DNA of 27,377 nucleotides from CAZHJA01 sp964532865 (GCA_964532865.1 CAZHJA010000004.1:1-27377); one strand, 5' to 3'. Positions 1 through 8,262 are shown, numbered from the stretch's first letter. Made by a program: numbers and translations. Notes: a model not told the origin generated them from the sequence alone.

Positions 1-1239
1 TTCTAATAAATTGTTTTTTTTAATTGTTGAGATTGTAAATAATAAAACAGCAAATATCATTGCCATATATGAAAATAGCCCAATATACCCACAAGTTGCA
101 AAATAATTCAAATATTCATTATGAGCTTTATTGTATAAATAATCCCATTCTGAAGTAAGATTATGTTCCTGAGGTCTTACAAAATAATAGGAATATGCAA
201 AAGTTTCTACTCCAGTTCCAAATAAAGGATATTTATTTCCAAGTTCAACTGCTCCTTTCCAAACAATCTTTCTAATATCAAAAGAACTAGTAATATTTAA
301 TTTCTCTTGAAGCTTGTTATTGTCTTTTAATTGACTCTGCTTTTTCACTACAAATACTTGCCAATTAATATACTTATCAATATTATTTATTCCAGTTTTA
401 AACAAAATTATTAAAAGCAATCCTACAAGAAATACTCCAATTATCGCTCTTACATATTCTTTTGTCTTATTTCTATTTTGAATTAATATGTAAATGAAAA
501 AGAAAATTATTCCAATTATCACAGAAAAAATTGCAGAGCGGGAACGTGTAAATAAAATACAAGCAAAGTTTAAAATTAAATATGCAATATATATTCCATT
601 GCTTAAGGCTAACCTTTTCTTTTCCTTTAATATATTGCTAAACAAAAAGTAAAATGCAATGAAAAAATGAATTGCCAAATATGCTCCAAGCCAATTTGGC
701 TGACCTAGTGTAGAAAACATTCGTAGTGCTGGTTTAAATTGGTCTGTCCAGCAACTATTTGTCCACTTTCCTGTAAAAACATAACAGGATGTATCATATC
801 CTACTTTTCCTGGCAAACCCCATAAAATTACTAAAAAAGAAGAAAATAAAGATATTTTTAAAGCTTTTTTAATATGTTTAAGCTTAAAGTTTGAAACAAA
901 GCCGTAATATAAAATTACATACGATATAATGGAAATAAGACCACCATTAAATCGTCCATAATAACCAAACAAAGAAGTATGGGGGTCAATTGAAAAAATT
1001 AAAGACAAAATTTGTGATATTAGAAATATTAGAATAGGAATATCAAACGGAGTTCTTTTAAAGATTATTTTTTTTGCTAAAATTATTTTTAATAAATAAA
1101 AGAAAAAAATACAAGTTGCAATAAAGTAGATAAACATCATTTTATTAAACTCGAAAAGTTCTGAGGTTAAAGATGACATTAAAAAAGGTGTTATGAAAAA
1201 AAGAATATAATAGAAAAAGCGAATTATTTTATTTAGCAT
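1..1239 (-). CDS. O-antigen ligase/polymerase-like membrane protein (3' part missing)
   Basis: The frame stays open from the ATG at 1239 to the left edge, giving 413 residues without a stop, so the C-terminus lies outside the window. The protein is almost wholly hydrophobic with about ten membrane segments. Near residue 230 is TRSRSAIF and near residue 370 is KAHNEYLNYF, preceded by FGTGVETF. This arrangement (an Arg-rich loop, then a large periplasmic loop ending in an H-N-x-Y-L motif) is typical of the Wzy_C/WaaL O-antigen ligase family, which transfers or polymerises lipid-linked glycans outside the membrane. In a lineage thought to lack classical LPS it more likely acts on a cell-surface glycan or glycosylates proteins; that is inference. 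The first ATG of mreB directly abuts this start codon on the other strand. Confidence 0.75.
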   Translation of the reverse strand, partial: MLNKIIRFFYYILFFITPFLMSSLTSELFEFNKMMFIYFIATCIFFFYLLKIILAKKIIFKRTPFDIPILIFLISQILSLIFSIDPHTSLFGYYGRFNGGLISIISYVILYYGFVSNFKLKHIKKALKISLFSSFLVILWGLPGKVGYDTSCYVFTGKWTNSCWTDQFKPALRMFSTLGQPNWLGAYLAIHFFIAFYFLFSNILKEKKRLALSNGIYIAYLILNFACILFTRSRSAIFSVIIGIIFFFIYILIQNRNKTKEYVRAIIGVFLVGLLLIILFKTGINNIDKYINWQVFVVKKQSQLKDNNKLQEKLNITSSFDIRKIVWKGAVELGNKYPLFGTGVETFAYSYYFVRPQEHNLTSEWDYLYNKAHNEYLNYFATCGYIGLFSYMAMIFAVLLFTISTIKKNNLLE

Positions 1240-2295
1240 ATGTCTAATTTTATTAAAAAAATCAAAAATATCAATCTCCCTTTTTTTTTATATTCCCAAA
1301 TATATTTTGATCTTGGTACATGTACAACAAGAATTGCAATTAAAGATAAAGGGGTCGTATATAAAGAACCCACATACTTGGGATTTAATAATAAAACAAA
1401 AGAGTATATTTTTTTTGGAAAAGATGCAAAAACAATTCTAGGCAAAGCCCCTAGTTTCTTAAAGATTTCAAGACCCGTTATTAATGGAATAATATCTCAT
1501 TTTGATGGTGAAGTTGTTTTAATAAAAAAAGCATTGGAAAAATCAATATATCCATATTATTCTAAGTTTTTTTTAAAACCTCCTTTAAATGCAATTGCTA
1601 CAGTTCCCTCTGTAGCAACACAAATTGAGCAAAAAGCAGTTGAGGAGGCTTTATTAAAAGCTGGATGTTCAACTGTAAAAGTAATTGAAAAGCCTATCGC
1701 AACAGCGGCAGGTTGTAATCTCAATGTCTTTTCTCATAAACCCAATCTTATTATTGATCTTGGTGGAGGATTAATAGAAATGGCAATAATAAGTAGTGGA
1801 GGAATTATAAATCATAAAACATTAAAAAATGGTGGAGACTACATGAATAAATTAATCTATAACTATATATATTTAAAATATGGAGTAATATTAGGAGAAA
1901 CTACTTGTGAAAACCTAAAAATCAATATTTTAAGCTTTGGAAAAGAAGACAAAAATGCAACTATAAAGGGAAAATCTTTAGAGTCTGGACTTCCAAAATC
2001 AATACGAATAAAAACAGCTGATATAAAAGAAGCAATAATTATTCATTTAAATCAAATTATTGATGGAATAAAAGAATTAATTGAAACTTCAGCTCCAGAA
2101 ACAATTGAAGAGATATATAAAAGAGGAATTATACTTTCAGGAGGAATTGCAAATGTTAAAGACATTGATGTATTTTTCTCAAAAGAATTAAAAATTGATA
2201 CGATATGCACAGAAAATCCAGAAGACGCAACTATAAGGGGGATAATAAAAATTGCAAAAAGTAATAACGATGTAGATAAATTATTAATGCGCTAA
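1240..2295 (+). CDS. mreB: Rod-shape determining protein MreB (actin-like ATPase)
   Basis: This 351-residue protein has the actin/Hsp70 ATPase signatures in order. Phosphate-1 is FDLGTCTTR (residues 23-31), with IATVPSVAT and EKPIATAAG between. Phosphate-2 is IDLGGGLIEMAI (from about residue 172), and the adenosine motif is IILSGGIANV near the C-terminus. MreB forms membrane-bound filaments that guide peptidoglycan synthesis. The N-terminal 22 residues before the phosphate-1 strand are longer than usual, basic and hydrophobic (SNFIKKIKNINLPFFLY), and could be a membrane-binding amphipathic helix. The ATG at 1240 is the only in-frame start upstream of the fold. It directly follows the CAT of the divergent ligase gene, and no Shine-Dalgarno is visible. 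Confidence 0.9.
   Translation: MSNFIKKIKNINLPFFLYSQIYFDLGTCTTRIAIKDKGVVYKEPTYLGFNNKTKEYIFFGKDAKTILGKAPSFLKISRPVINGIISHFDGEVVLIKKALEKSIYPYYSKFFLKPPLNAIATVPSVATQIEQKAVEEALLKAGCSTVKVIEKPIATAAGCNLNVFSHKPNLIIDLGGGLIEMAIISSGGIINHKTLKNGGDYMNKLIYNYIYLKYGVILGETTCENLKINILSFGKEDKNATIKGKSLESGLPKSIRIKTADIKEAIIIHLNQIIDGIKELIETSAPETIEEIYKRGIILSGGIANVKDIDVFFSKELKIDTICTENPEDATIRGIIKIAKSNNDVDKLLMR
1247..1274 (-). promoter_or_regulatory. Promoter of the ligase-like gene, inside mreB
   Basis: On the minus strand TTGATA (1274-1269), a 16-bp spacer and TAAAAT (1252-1247) lie 7 nt before the ATG at 1239. Transcription would begin at or within a couple of bases of the start codon. The promoter lies within the first codons of mreB. 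Confidence 0.5.
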
Positions 2296-2311
2296 TTTAT
2301 TAAAATAGGCC

Positions 2312-2340
2312 TTGACATTATTTTATAACATTTATATATT
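2312..2340 (+). promoter_or_regulatory. Sigma-70-type promoter, predicted leaderless start
   Basis: TTGACA (2312-2317), a 17-bp spacer and TATATT (2335-2340) are followed by exactly 6 nt and then the ATG at 2347. The expected transcription start coincides with the start codon. Confidence 0.75.
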
Positions 2341-2346
2341 TAAAAT

Positions 2347-3243
2347 ATGAGTATAAATAAGCTTTTAATTGCATTTAGTTTAATATTTATTATTCTTATA
2401 GTAACAATATTGGTTTTATTTAATAAATCAACACTTTTTGGAAAGTTATTCGCTCCAGATTCAAAACAAACTATATCTTCTGATATTTTATATCTTACGA
2501 CTCCTGTTAATTCATTTTCAGGAAAAGTTGAGAAAATTGAGGGGAATATAATTACTATAAGTAAAAAGGTTATGTTAGATGAAGGTGTTGTTCCTCCAAT
2601 GATCCCTGAAGAAGGTAATCCTATGCCTACTCCAAGTCTAAAAACGCTTACTTATAAAATAACAGCAGCAGAAAATATGACTATTAATAGACAGCAAATA
2701 CGTACTGAATATTTATTTATCTCACCAACACCTCCACTACAAAAGGAATACACTATTAAGGACATAAAGGTAGGAGACTATATTAATATAAACACAGATA
2801 GAGACTTAAGAACTTTAAATACTTATGAATTTCAAGCAAATTATATTGAAATGCCAGAAATTGTAAGCAATATCTCTGGAACAATAATAGCTGTAAATAA
2901 TAATTCAATTACAATTAAAGCTCAACTACCTCCTTCAAATGGTATCATGCCAGGAAATTATTATGAAGAAACAGAACAAAAAGAAAAAGAATATGTAATA
3001 GCTATAACAAAAGATACTGAAATCTCAAGATATAAAGAGCCCGCAGCAGAACCTATTCCTTTAAGATTAACTATAAATTCATTAAAAAAAGGAATGGGAG
3101 TTTATGTTTACTCAGGTGTTGATATTTCAAAAACACAAAGTTTTGAAGCTTTAAGAATTGAGCCCTCACAAGATATTATGCCTGAAAGTCAAGAAAATGT
3201 AATTCCTCCTATTGTACCAGCAACTGAAGAAGTTAATTTATAA
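2347..3243 (+). CDS. Membrane-anchored protein with two tandem beta-rich repeats (DUF5666-like)
   Basis: The 298-residue product has one N-terminal hydrophobic segment (about residues 5-27, LLIAFSLIFIILIVTILVLF) after a short basic start and no clear lipobox. The rest should lie outside the membrane. It contains two similar halves. The first begins FSGKVEKIEGNIITI and ends EFQANYIE; the second begins ISGTIIAVNNNSITIKA and ends FEALRIEP. Each half has a central 'Ixx(L/I)KxGxxVxVxx' strand (IKDIKVGDYIN; INSLKKGMGVYVY). That is the pattern of small OB-like beta domains annotated as DUF5666 in other bacteria; the family name is a guess from pattern. Proline-rich linkers separate the halves. No enzymatic motif is seen. 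The gene has its own promoter and is not obviously linked to mreB. Confidence 0.65.
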   Translation: MSINKLLIAFSLIFIILIVTILVLFNKSTLFGKLFAPDSKQTISSDILYLTTPVNSFSGKVEKIEGNIITISKKVMLDEGVVPPMIPEEGNPMPTPSLKTLTYKITAAENMTINRQQIRTEYLFISPTPPLQKEYTIKDIKVGDYININTDRDLRTLNTYEFQANYIEMPEIVSNISGTIIAVNNNSITIKAQLPPSNGIMPGNYYEETEQKEKEYVIAITKDTEISRYKEPAAEPIPLRLTINSLKKGMGVYVYSGVDISKTQSFEALRIEPSQDIMPESQENVIPPIVPATEEVNL

Positions 3244-3270
3244 ATAAAAAGAGTATAAATAAAACTAGTG

Positions 3271-3299
3271 TTGACTTTGTTTCCAAATTTTAATAGAAT
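3271..3299 (+). promoter_or_regulatory. rRNA promoter
   Basis: TTGACT (3271-3276), a 17-bp spacer and TAGAAT (3294-3299) lie about 70 bp upstream of the mature 16S start. A second TTGACA at 3322-3327 has no convincing -10 and may be a second weaker promoter or part of the leader. The leader between is AT-rich. Confidence 0.6.
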
Positions 3300-3368
3300 T
3301 GATTGCTTTTATTATTGTACATTGACATATAGATTTAGTTCAAATAACGGGTTAGGATTTTTTCCTAA

Positions 3369-4890
3369 TTTTTTTAAGAGTATGATCCTGGCTCAGGATG
3401 AACGTTGGCAGTGTGCTTTAGATATGCAAGTCGAGCGTAGTTTCATAGCAATATGGAATTCAGCGGCAGACGGCTGAGTAACACGTAGGAATTTGCCCCT
3501 TGATGGAGAATAGCCCCGAGAAATCGGGGGTAATACTCCATAGTCTATTCCTTTTTTGGAATAGTAAAGAATATAACTATTTGTCAAGGGATAAGCCTGC
3601 GGCCTATCAGATTGTTGGTGAGGTAATAGCTCACCAAGTCTATGACGGGTAGCTAGCCCGAGAGGGTGTTTAGCCAGAGGGGAACTGAGACACGGTCCCC
3701 ACTCCTACGGGAGGCAGCAATCAGGAATAGTCGACAATGGACGAAAGTCTGATCGCGCGACACTGCGTGTAGGAAGAAGCTCTAACGAGTGTAAACTACT
3801 GTGGTAAAGGAAGAAGGTCTTTGATTCAAAGATTTGACGGTACTTTACTAGAAAGGAGCCGCTAACTGCGTGCCAGAAGCGTCGGTGATACGTGGGCTCC
3901 AAACGTTATCCGGTTTTATTGGGCATAAAGGGTAGTGTAGGTGGTTTATTAAGTTATCTTTTAAATCTTTCCGCTCAACGGAAATAAGAAAGATAATACT
4001 GATAATCTAGAATTATCTTTAGGGAGAATGGAACTTAAGGAGGAGTAGTGAAATGCGTTGATACCTTAGGGAACACTAGTGGCGAAGGCGATTCTCTGGA
4101 AGATAATTGACACTAAAACACGAAAGCTAGGGTAGCGAAGCAGATTAGAGACCTGCGTAGTCCTAGCCCTAAACTAATGCTTGCTAGCTGCATTTATTTC
4201 ATTTTTTGAAAAAAGTGTGGCGTAGGTAACCCGTTAAGCAAGCCGCCTGGGGAGTACGACCGCAAGGTTAAAACTCAAAGGAATTGGCGGGGAGGCACAC
4301 AACCAGTGGAACATGTGGTTCAATTCGAAACAAACCGAAGAACCTCACCAGGGATTGACATGCTAGCGTCCTATTTCCTAGAAACAGGAAAAATTCGTAA
4401 GAAGGCTAGCACAGGTGTTGCATGGCCGTCGTCAGCTCGTTCTGTGAAGAGTGCCCTTAAGTGGGACAACGAGCGCAACCCCTATCCTGTGTTATATTTG
4501 TCACAGGAGACTGCCACGACATATTGTCGTGGAGGAAGGAAGGGCAGACGTCAGGTCAGCATGATCCTTATACCCTGGGCTACACACATGTTACAATGAA
4601 AAGAAACAACGAGTATAGCGAGTCTGTAAAGATAAGCAAATCTCTGAAAGCTTTTCTCAGTGGGGATTGAGGTCTGCAACTCGACCTCATGAACGCGGAA
4701 TTGGTAGTAATCGTGGATCAGTCATGCCGCGGTGAATACGTTCTTGCCTCTTGCACACACCGCCCATCAAGCCAACAAAGTCGGGAAGATTTGAATCTGC
4801 TCCTTGTGAGCAGAGAGGATTTTTTCGGCGATGGGGGTTAAGTTGTAACAAGGTATCCGTTCTGGAAGGAGCGGATGGATCACCTCCTTT
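3369..4890 (+). rRNA. rrs: 16S ribosomal RNA, single unlinked gene
   Basis: The gene begins just before AGAGTATGATCCTGGCTCAG (3377) and ends with GGATCACCTCCTT (to about 4890), roughly 1522 nt with no large insertion. Hallmarks present include the bacterial ACTCCTACGGGAGGCAGCA region, AAACTCAAAGGAATTGGCGG, CAACGAGCGCAACCC, the GGAA tetraloop of helix 45 (target of KsgA) and the CACCTCCTT anti-Shine-Dalgarno. Many universal positions differ, but with compensating partners. In the 530 loop (3870-3888), E. coli pairs 505-526, 503-542, 501-544 and 522-527 are all swapped together. In helix 35 (4454-4465) GGG/CCC becomes CCC/GGG. In the decoding site 1405-1496 is A-U and 1409-1491 is A-U. This indicates a functional gene, not a decayed copy. 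A convergent gene starts 44 bp downstream, so 23S and 5S must lie elsewhere. Confidence 0.97.
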
Positions 4891-4928
4891 CTTTTTTTTC
4901 TTTTTCCTAGCCCGTTTTTTGAATTAAA

Positions 4929-4955
4929 ACTTTATTAAATAACTTTAATAAAAGT
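4929..4955 (-). terminator. Possible terminator between 16S and the convergent operon
   Basis: Two arms (4929-4939 and 4944-4955) pair over 11 bp with one bulged base around a 4-nt loop. On the minus strand a short T-rich run follows. It overlaps the stop codon of the minus-strand operon. The stem is entirely AT-rich apart from its ends, so it is weak. On the plus strand the 16S gene is followed only by a long pyrimidine run (4888-4908) without a strong hairpin. Confidence 0.35.
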
Positions 4956-5759
4956 ACCTGTTTTTGGAGTATCAAATTCGTAAACTGCAGTTTGAGGATT
5001 ACTTTCAGAAGAGTCTTTATTAGATATGGATATTTCTAAATATTTATTATCTTTTTTTCCTGACTGTCCTGGATAAATAACTAATTCACCAACTTCTCCT
5101 TTAAAAAGATTCTCAACATATTTTGCTTTTTTTTCGATATTATTGATTTTTAATTTAACAATATCTCCAAATTCATATTTTCCTTTAAAATCCTCGTGAG
5201 TTACTGTTGTCTTTATATTTCCATAACCATCAATGTGTCCAATGTAATATCCTTTTAAATTAGGTATAATATCAGCATTTACTTCTTCAAGATCTAATTC
5301 ATCTTCCATTTCATCCATTAAATGAGCACATATTCTTAAATTATGGTGTCTTAGATCAAACTGATCTCCTTTATTTAATCCTTTATAAACAAATGCCTGA
5401 TCAATTTTGTCTTTAATAAGCGAAAAATCATATCCTATATTTGGACCGCATACATACATTCCTGACATTAATTTAATTATCAGAAAATCTGCTTTTTTTG
5501 CATCTTGCGCATGAATTTGTGTCTGAACTTGAGAATCTGTATTTTGAAAAATGATACTATGACCTGGCCTGCCATATTTTTCTTCAATTTCAATAACACA
5601 AGACAAAATATATGCAGTATTAATAGTTGACAAACTAGATGAAACAAAAGAAATATTTGCATTTTCTGAAGATTTCAAATATCCTTCAACTATTGAACGA
5701 ACTTCCTGGCAAATAAGCGAATCATTAACAAAATCTGCAACAACTATAAGTTTTTTCAT
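4935..5759 (-). CDS. Divergent SAM-hydrolase/halogenase-like protein (DUF62 family)
   Basis: The layout of this 274-residue protein matches the S-adenosyl-L-methionine hydroxide adenosyltransferase/fluorinase family (DUF62). It has VVADFVND near the N-terminus (family: LTDFGxxD), CGPNIGYDF at 104-112 (family: xxPDNGLL), FDLRHHN at 134-140 (family: TFHGRD), and HIDGYGNIKTTV at 175-186 (family: IDxFGNxxTN) opening the C-terminal beta domain. Family members split SAM into adenosine and methionine. The 'VDPGVG' segment carrying a catalytic Asp and Arg is not recognisable here (FQNTDSQVQTQ at about 71-81). Activity may therefore be altered or lost. It is the last gene of a minus-strand group, 14 bp after the NRAMP-type gene. 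The family call rests on spaced motifs only. Confidence 0.6.
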   Translation of the reverse strand: MKKLIVVADFVNDSLICQEVRSIVEGYLKSSENANISFVSSSLSTINTAYILSCVIEIEEKYGRPGHSIIFQNTDSQVQTQIHAQDAKKADFLIIKLMSGMYVCGPNIGYDFSLIKDKIDQAFVYKGLNKGDQFDLRHHNLRICAHLMDEMEDELDLEEVNADIIPNLKGYYIGHIDGYGNIKTTVTHEDFKGKYEFGDIVKLKINNIEKKAKYVENLFKGEVGELVIYPGQSGKKDNKYLEISISNKDSSESNPQTAVYEFDTPKTGTFIKVI

Positions 5760-5773
5760 ATATTTTTATTTTA

Positions 5774-7042
5774 TTAAATAAAATAACTAATAAATGTAAA
5801 TGCTGATGCTGCAATAATTAGTATTGAGGAAATAATTGCAAAACAATTATACCAAGTGCTGTTTACGTATCTACCCATTAAATCTTTATTATTAATAAGC
5901 TTTAAAAGGAAATAAAATACAATAGGAAGTAATATTGCATTTAATGATTGGGTAAAAAGTACAATCTTAAATAATGAAATTGTAGGAAGCAATACTACTG
6001 CTGCAGCAATTACAAGCTGAAGTAAAAAAAGTACATAAAACGATTTGCCCTTGTGAAAAGGACTATTTAAACTTCCTTCAACACCAAAAAATTCTGAAAA
6101 AGCATATGCTGTTGAAAGAGAAACAATAACTATCCCCATGAATCCTGCATTAAGAAGTCCAACACCAAATAGTAAACTAGCCATTTCACCTGCAAATGGA
6201 GCAATAGCAAGAGCAGCCTGCTCTCCTGATACAAGTTGAATTTTTCTAATATATAAAGTTGCCGCTGTAGCTAAGATAATAAAAAAAGCAAATATATTAG
6301 TTAAAAATGCTCCAAAATATGTTTCTATTTGTGAAAACTTTAATTTATCAGGAGAAATTTTCTTATCATTTATATAGCTTTGAATAAAAAACTGACCCCA
6401 TGGAGTAACTGTAGTACCAATAACGGCAATTGAGGCGAAAATAAATTCCTTACTTAATTTAATATCAGTTGGAATAAATATACTTTTAACTGCCAATCCC
6501 CAATCGGGATTAGATTTAACTGCTGATAAAATATAGAAAAAATAAAAAATACTTGAAATTAAAAAAATATACTGATTTGTTTTATAATTACCTTTTGATA
6601 TAAAAAGAAAAGAAATTAAAATTATCCCCAAAATCATAGGAATAACTGGAATATGAAACATAGAAGCAGTAACTTTAAGAGCAGAGAAATTTGCAATTGT
6701 AGTGCCTATATTTGCAATAAATAATGCAGCAAAAGTAAATATTGATATTTTTATTCCATATCTTTCCCTTATTAAATCACCCAGTCCTTTTCCTGTAACA
6801 ATACCCATCCTTATTCCCATTTCTTGAGTAAGAGCAAGTAGTATAGTAACAAAAAAAAGCACAAATAGAATTGAATAGCCAAATTTTGCACCAACTAAAG
6901 AAAACGTTGCAACTCCAGCAGCATCATTATCAGCCATAGCAGTAATGGTTGCAGGACCAAATACTGCAAGAAACATTAAAAGCCTTATTTTTAACGAATA
7001 AAATAAGGCTCCATATATCTTTTTAAAAATGGGAATTTTCAT
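5774..7042 (-). CDS. NRAMP-family divalent metal (probably Mg2+/Mn2+) transporter
   Basis: This 422-residue protein has about 11 membrane segments in NRAMP order. Segment 1 reads GPATITAMADNDAAGVATF where classical Mn2+/Fe2+ transporters have the metal-binding DPGN. Segment 6 reads GTTVTPWGQFFIQ where they have AxxMPHN, so the soft-metal-binding methionine is replaced by threonine. Loss of that methionine is known from NRAMP-related magnesium transporters (NRMT), so a hard cation such as Mg2+ is a reasonable guess. The ATG overlaps the stop of the upstream MgtE-like gene (ATGA, 7039-7042), implying translational coupling. That neighbour carries the cytosolic Mg2+-sensing module of MgtE, which supports the Mg2+ idea. 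No Shine-Dalgarno is seen. Confidence 0.85.
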   Translation of the reverse strand: MKIPIFKKIYGALFYSLKIRLLMFLAVFGPATITAMADNDAAGVATFSLVGAKFGYSILFVLFFVTILLALTQEMGIRMGIVTGKGLGDLIRERYGIKISIFTFAALFIANIGTTIANFSALKVTASMFHIPVIPMILGIILISFLFISKGNYKTNQYIFLISSIFYFFYILSAVKSNPDWGLAVKSIFIPTDIKLSKEFIFASIAVIGTTVTPWGQFFIQSYINDKKISPDKLKFSQIETYFGAFLTNIFAFFIILATAATLYIRKIQLVSGEQAALAIAPFAGEMASLLFGVGLLNAGFMGIVIVSLSTAYAFSEFFGVEGSLNSPFHKGKSFYVLFLLQLVIAAAVVLLPTISLFKIVLFTQSLNAILLPIVFYFLLKLINNKDLMGRYVNSTWYNCFAIISSILIIAASAFTFISYFI

Positions 7043-8250
7043 TCAAGTGATTTTAAAATAAATTCAGATATATCATCAAAAGTTACAACTCCCAAAATAT
7101 TTTTATCCTTATTAATAATAGGCATCGCAAGAAGTTTATACTTTAGCATTTTTTTCAAAACAATCTCTCTTGGAGTTGAAAGATATGCAGCAATAACATT
7201 TTGAGTCATGAATTTATAAACAGGTGTATCAGGATGCTGAAAAACTAAATCATGCAAATCAAAGACTCCTACAAATTGATTGTTATTGTTAATAACATAA
7301 ATATAATAAATTGAGGCAAAATCAAAATTTTCTTTTCGAACTAATTTACTTACTTCTTTTATTATCGTCTCTGGGCCTACAGTAATATACTCTGTTGTTA
7401 AAATGTCTCCAATAGGTGTTTTTGACAAATTAAGCAAGTGTTCAATCTCTCTCCTTTTGCTATTTGAAAATAAATGCAATATATCTTCCCTTCTTTTTTT
7501 TGGAAATGCCAAAAGAATATCAACTGCTTCATCAGGGTCTATCAATGAAAGAATTTTTGATGCTTTTAAAGAAGTAAAGTGTTTGAAAAGCTCTATTTGA
7601 TAATTTATAGTTAAGTTCTCAATAACTTCTGCACCAAATTCTTCATCTAAAATCCCCAGAATCCTTCTTACATTCACAATATTTGTCTGTTCAAGATAGT
7701 CAGCCAAGTCTTCAGGCCTTAGTTTTTCAAGCTTTTCTTCTTCTTTTCTCAAGCGTACATTTCCTTTTGCAAGCTCAAGAGGCTGAATATCAACCCATGA
7801 CAAAAACTTCTGACTTATTCTTATATTAAACAGCCTTAATAATTTAAATGCAAAATCCTCTAAGTTAAATCTTCTTAAAATTCCAAATATACCAATATCA
7901 ACACCAGAAACATATACTTTTCCTTTATCCTGTATAATAACATCATTAACTCGAACAACCTTGTTTCCTATAAAGTCAATAATTTGTTTATCAAGAATAT
8001 TTTTTAAAACAAAAAGTTCATCCTCCTGAAGCTCTGAAATATTATATTCTTTTTTTATTATTATATCTTTATTAATTTTAAGGATATTTTCTAAAGGAAT
8101 AATAAGTCCTTCTTTTTTTAAACTACGAATAACAAGCTTTGTTATAACGGCTTTTTCTGAAGCTTTAAAAATCATATCTTCAAGCTTTCCCACTTTAATC
8201 ATATCTTCAGTAAATACATTTTTGCCTTGAAGTTCTGAAAAGTAAAGCAT
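7039..8250 (-). CDS. Soluble PRC-barrel / MgtE-N / twin CBS domain protein
   Basis: The 403-residue protein starts with a PRC-barrel-like region (MLYFSELQGKNVFTED... with VNDVIIQDKGKVYVSGVDIG near residue 130). It continues with a helical MgtE N domain (LRPEDLADYLEQ... IDPDEAVDILLAFP... KRREIEHLL). It ends with two CBS domains (IGDILTTEYITVGPETIIKEV; YKFMTQNVIAAYLSTPREIV ... GVVTFDDISEFIL). No transmembrane part is present. In MgtE this module senses Mg2+ and gates the channel; here the pore would be the NRAMP-type permease encoded next, with a 4-bp overlap. An in-frame ATG at 8298 exists, but the -10 (8262-8257) lies between it and the ATG at 8250, and the PRC fold begins right after 8250, so the shorter start is preferred. 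Confidence 0.85.
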   Translation of the reverse strand: MLYFSELQGKNVFTEDMIKVGKLEDMIFKASEKAVITKLVIRSLKKEGLIIPLENILKINKDIIIKKEYNISELQEDELFVLKNILDKQIIDFIGNKVVRVNDVIIQDKGKVYVSGVDIGIFGILRRFNLEDFAFKLLRLFNIRISQKFLSWVDIQPLELAKGNVRLRKEEEKLEKLRPEDLADYLEQTNIVNVRRILGILDEEFGAEVIENLTINYQIELFKHFTSLKASKILSLIDPDEAVDILLAFPKKRREDILHLFSNSKRREIEHLLNLSKTPIGDILTTEYITVGPETIIKEVSKLVRKENFDFASIYYIYVINNNNQFVGVFDLHDLVFQHPDTPVYKFMTQNVIAAYLSTPREIVLKKMLKYKLLAMPIINKDKNILGVVTFDDISEFILKSLE

Positions 8251-8256
8251 ATTTTG

Positions 8257-8262
8257 ATTATA
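8257..8262 (-). promoter_or_regulatory. -10 element of the MgtE-like/NRAMP/DUF62 group
   Basis: A perfect TATAAT on the minus strand is followed by 6 nt and the ATG at 8250. The best upstream match, TTGAAA at 8288-8283, has a 20-bp spacer, so the -35 is weak. It fixes the start of the downstream gene and predicts a leaderless mRNA. Confidence 0.55.

Noticed and set aside
3322..3350. A second rRNA promoter based on TTGACA at 3322.
   Set aside because: The hexamer at -10 distance (TAACGG) is poor, so it is mentioned only as a possibility.
3268..4670. Several open frames of 60-97 codons on both strands (for example 3268-3477, 4306-4599, 4461-4670).
   Set aside because: They lie within or across the 16S rRNA gene and its leader; the rRNA explains the sequence.
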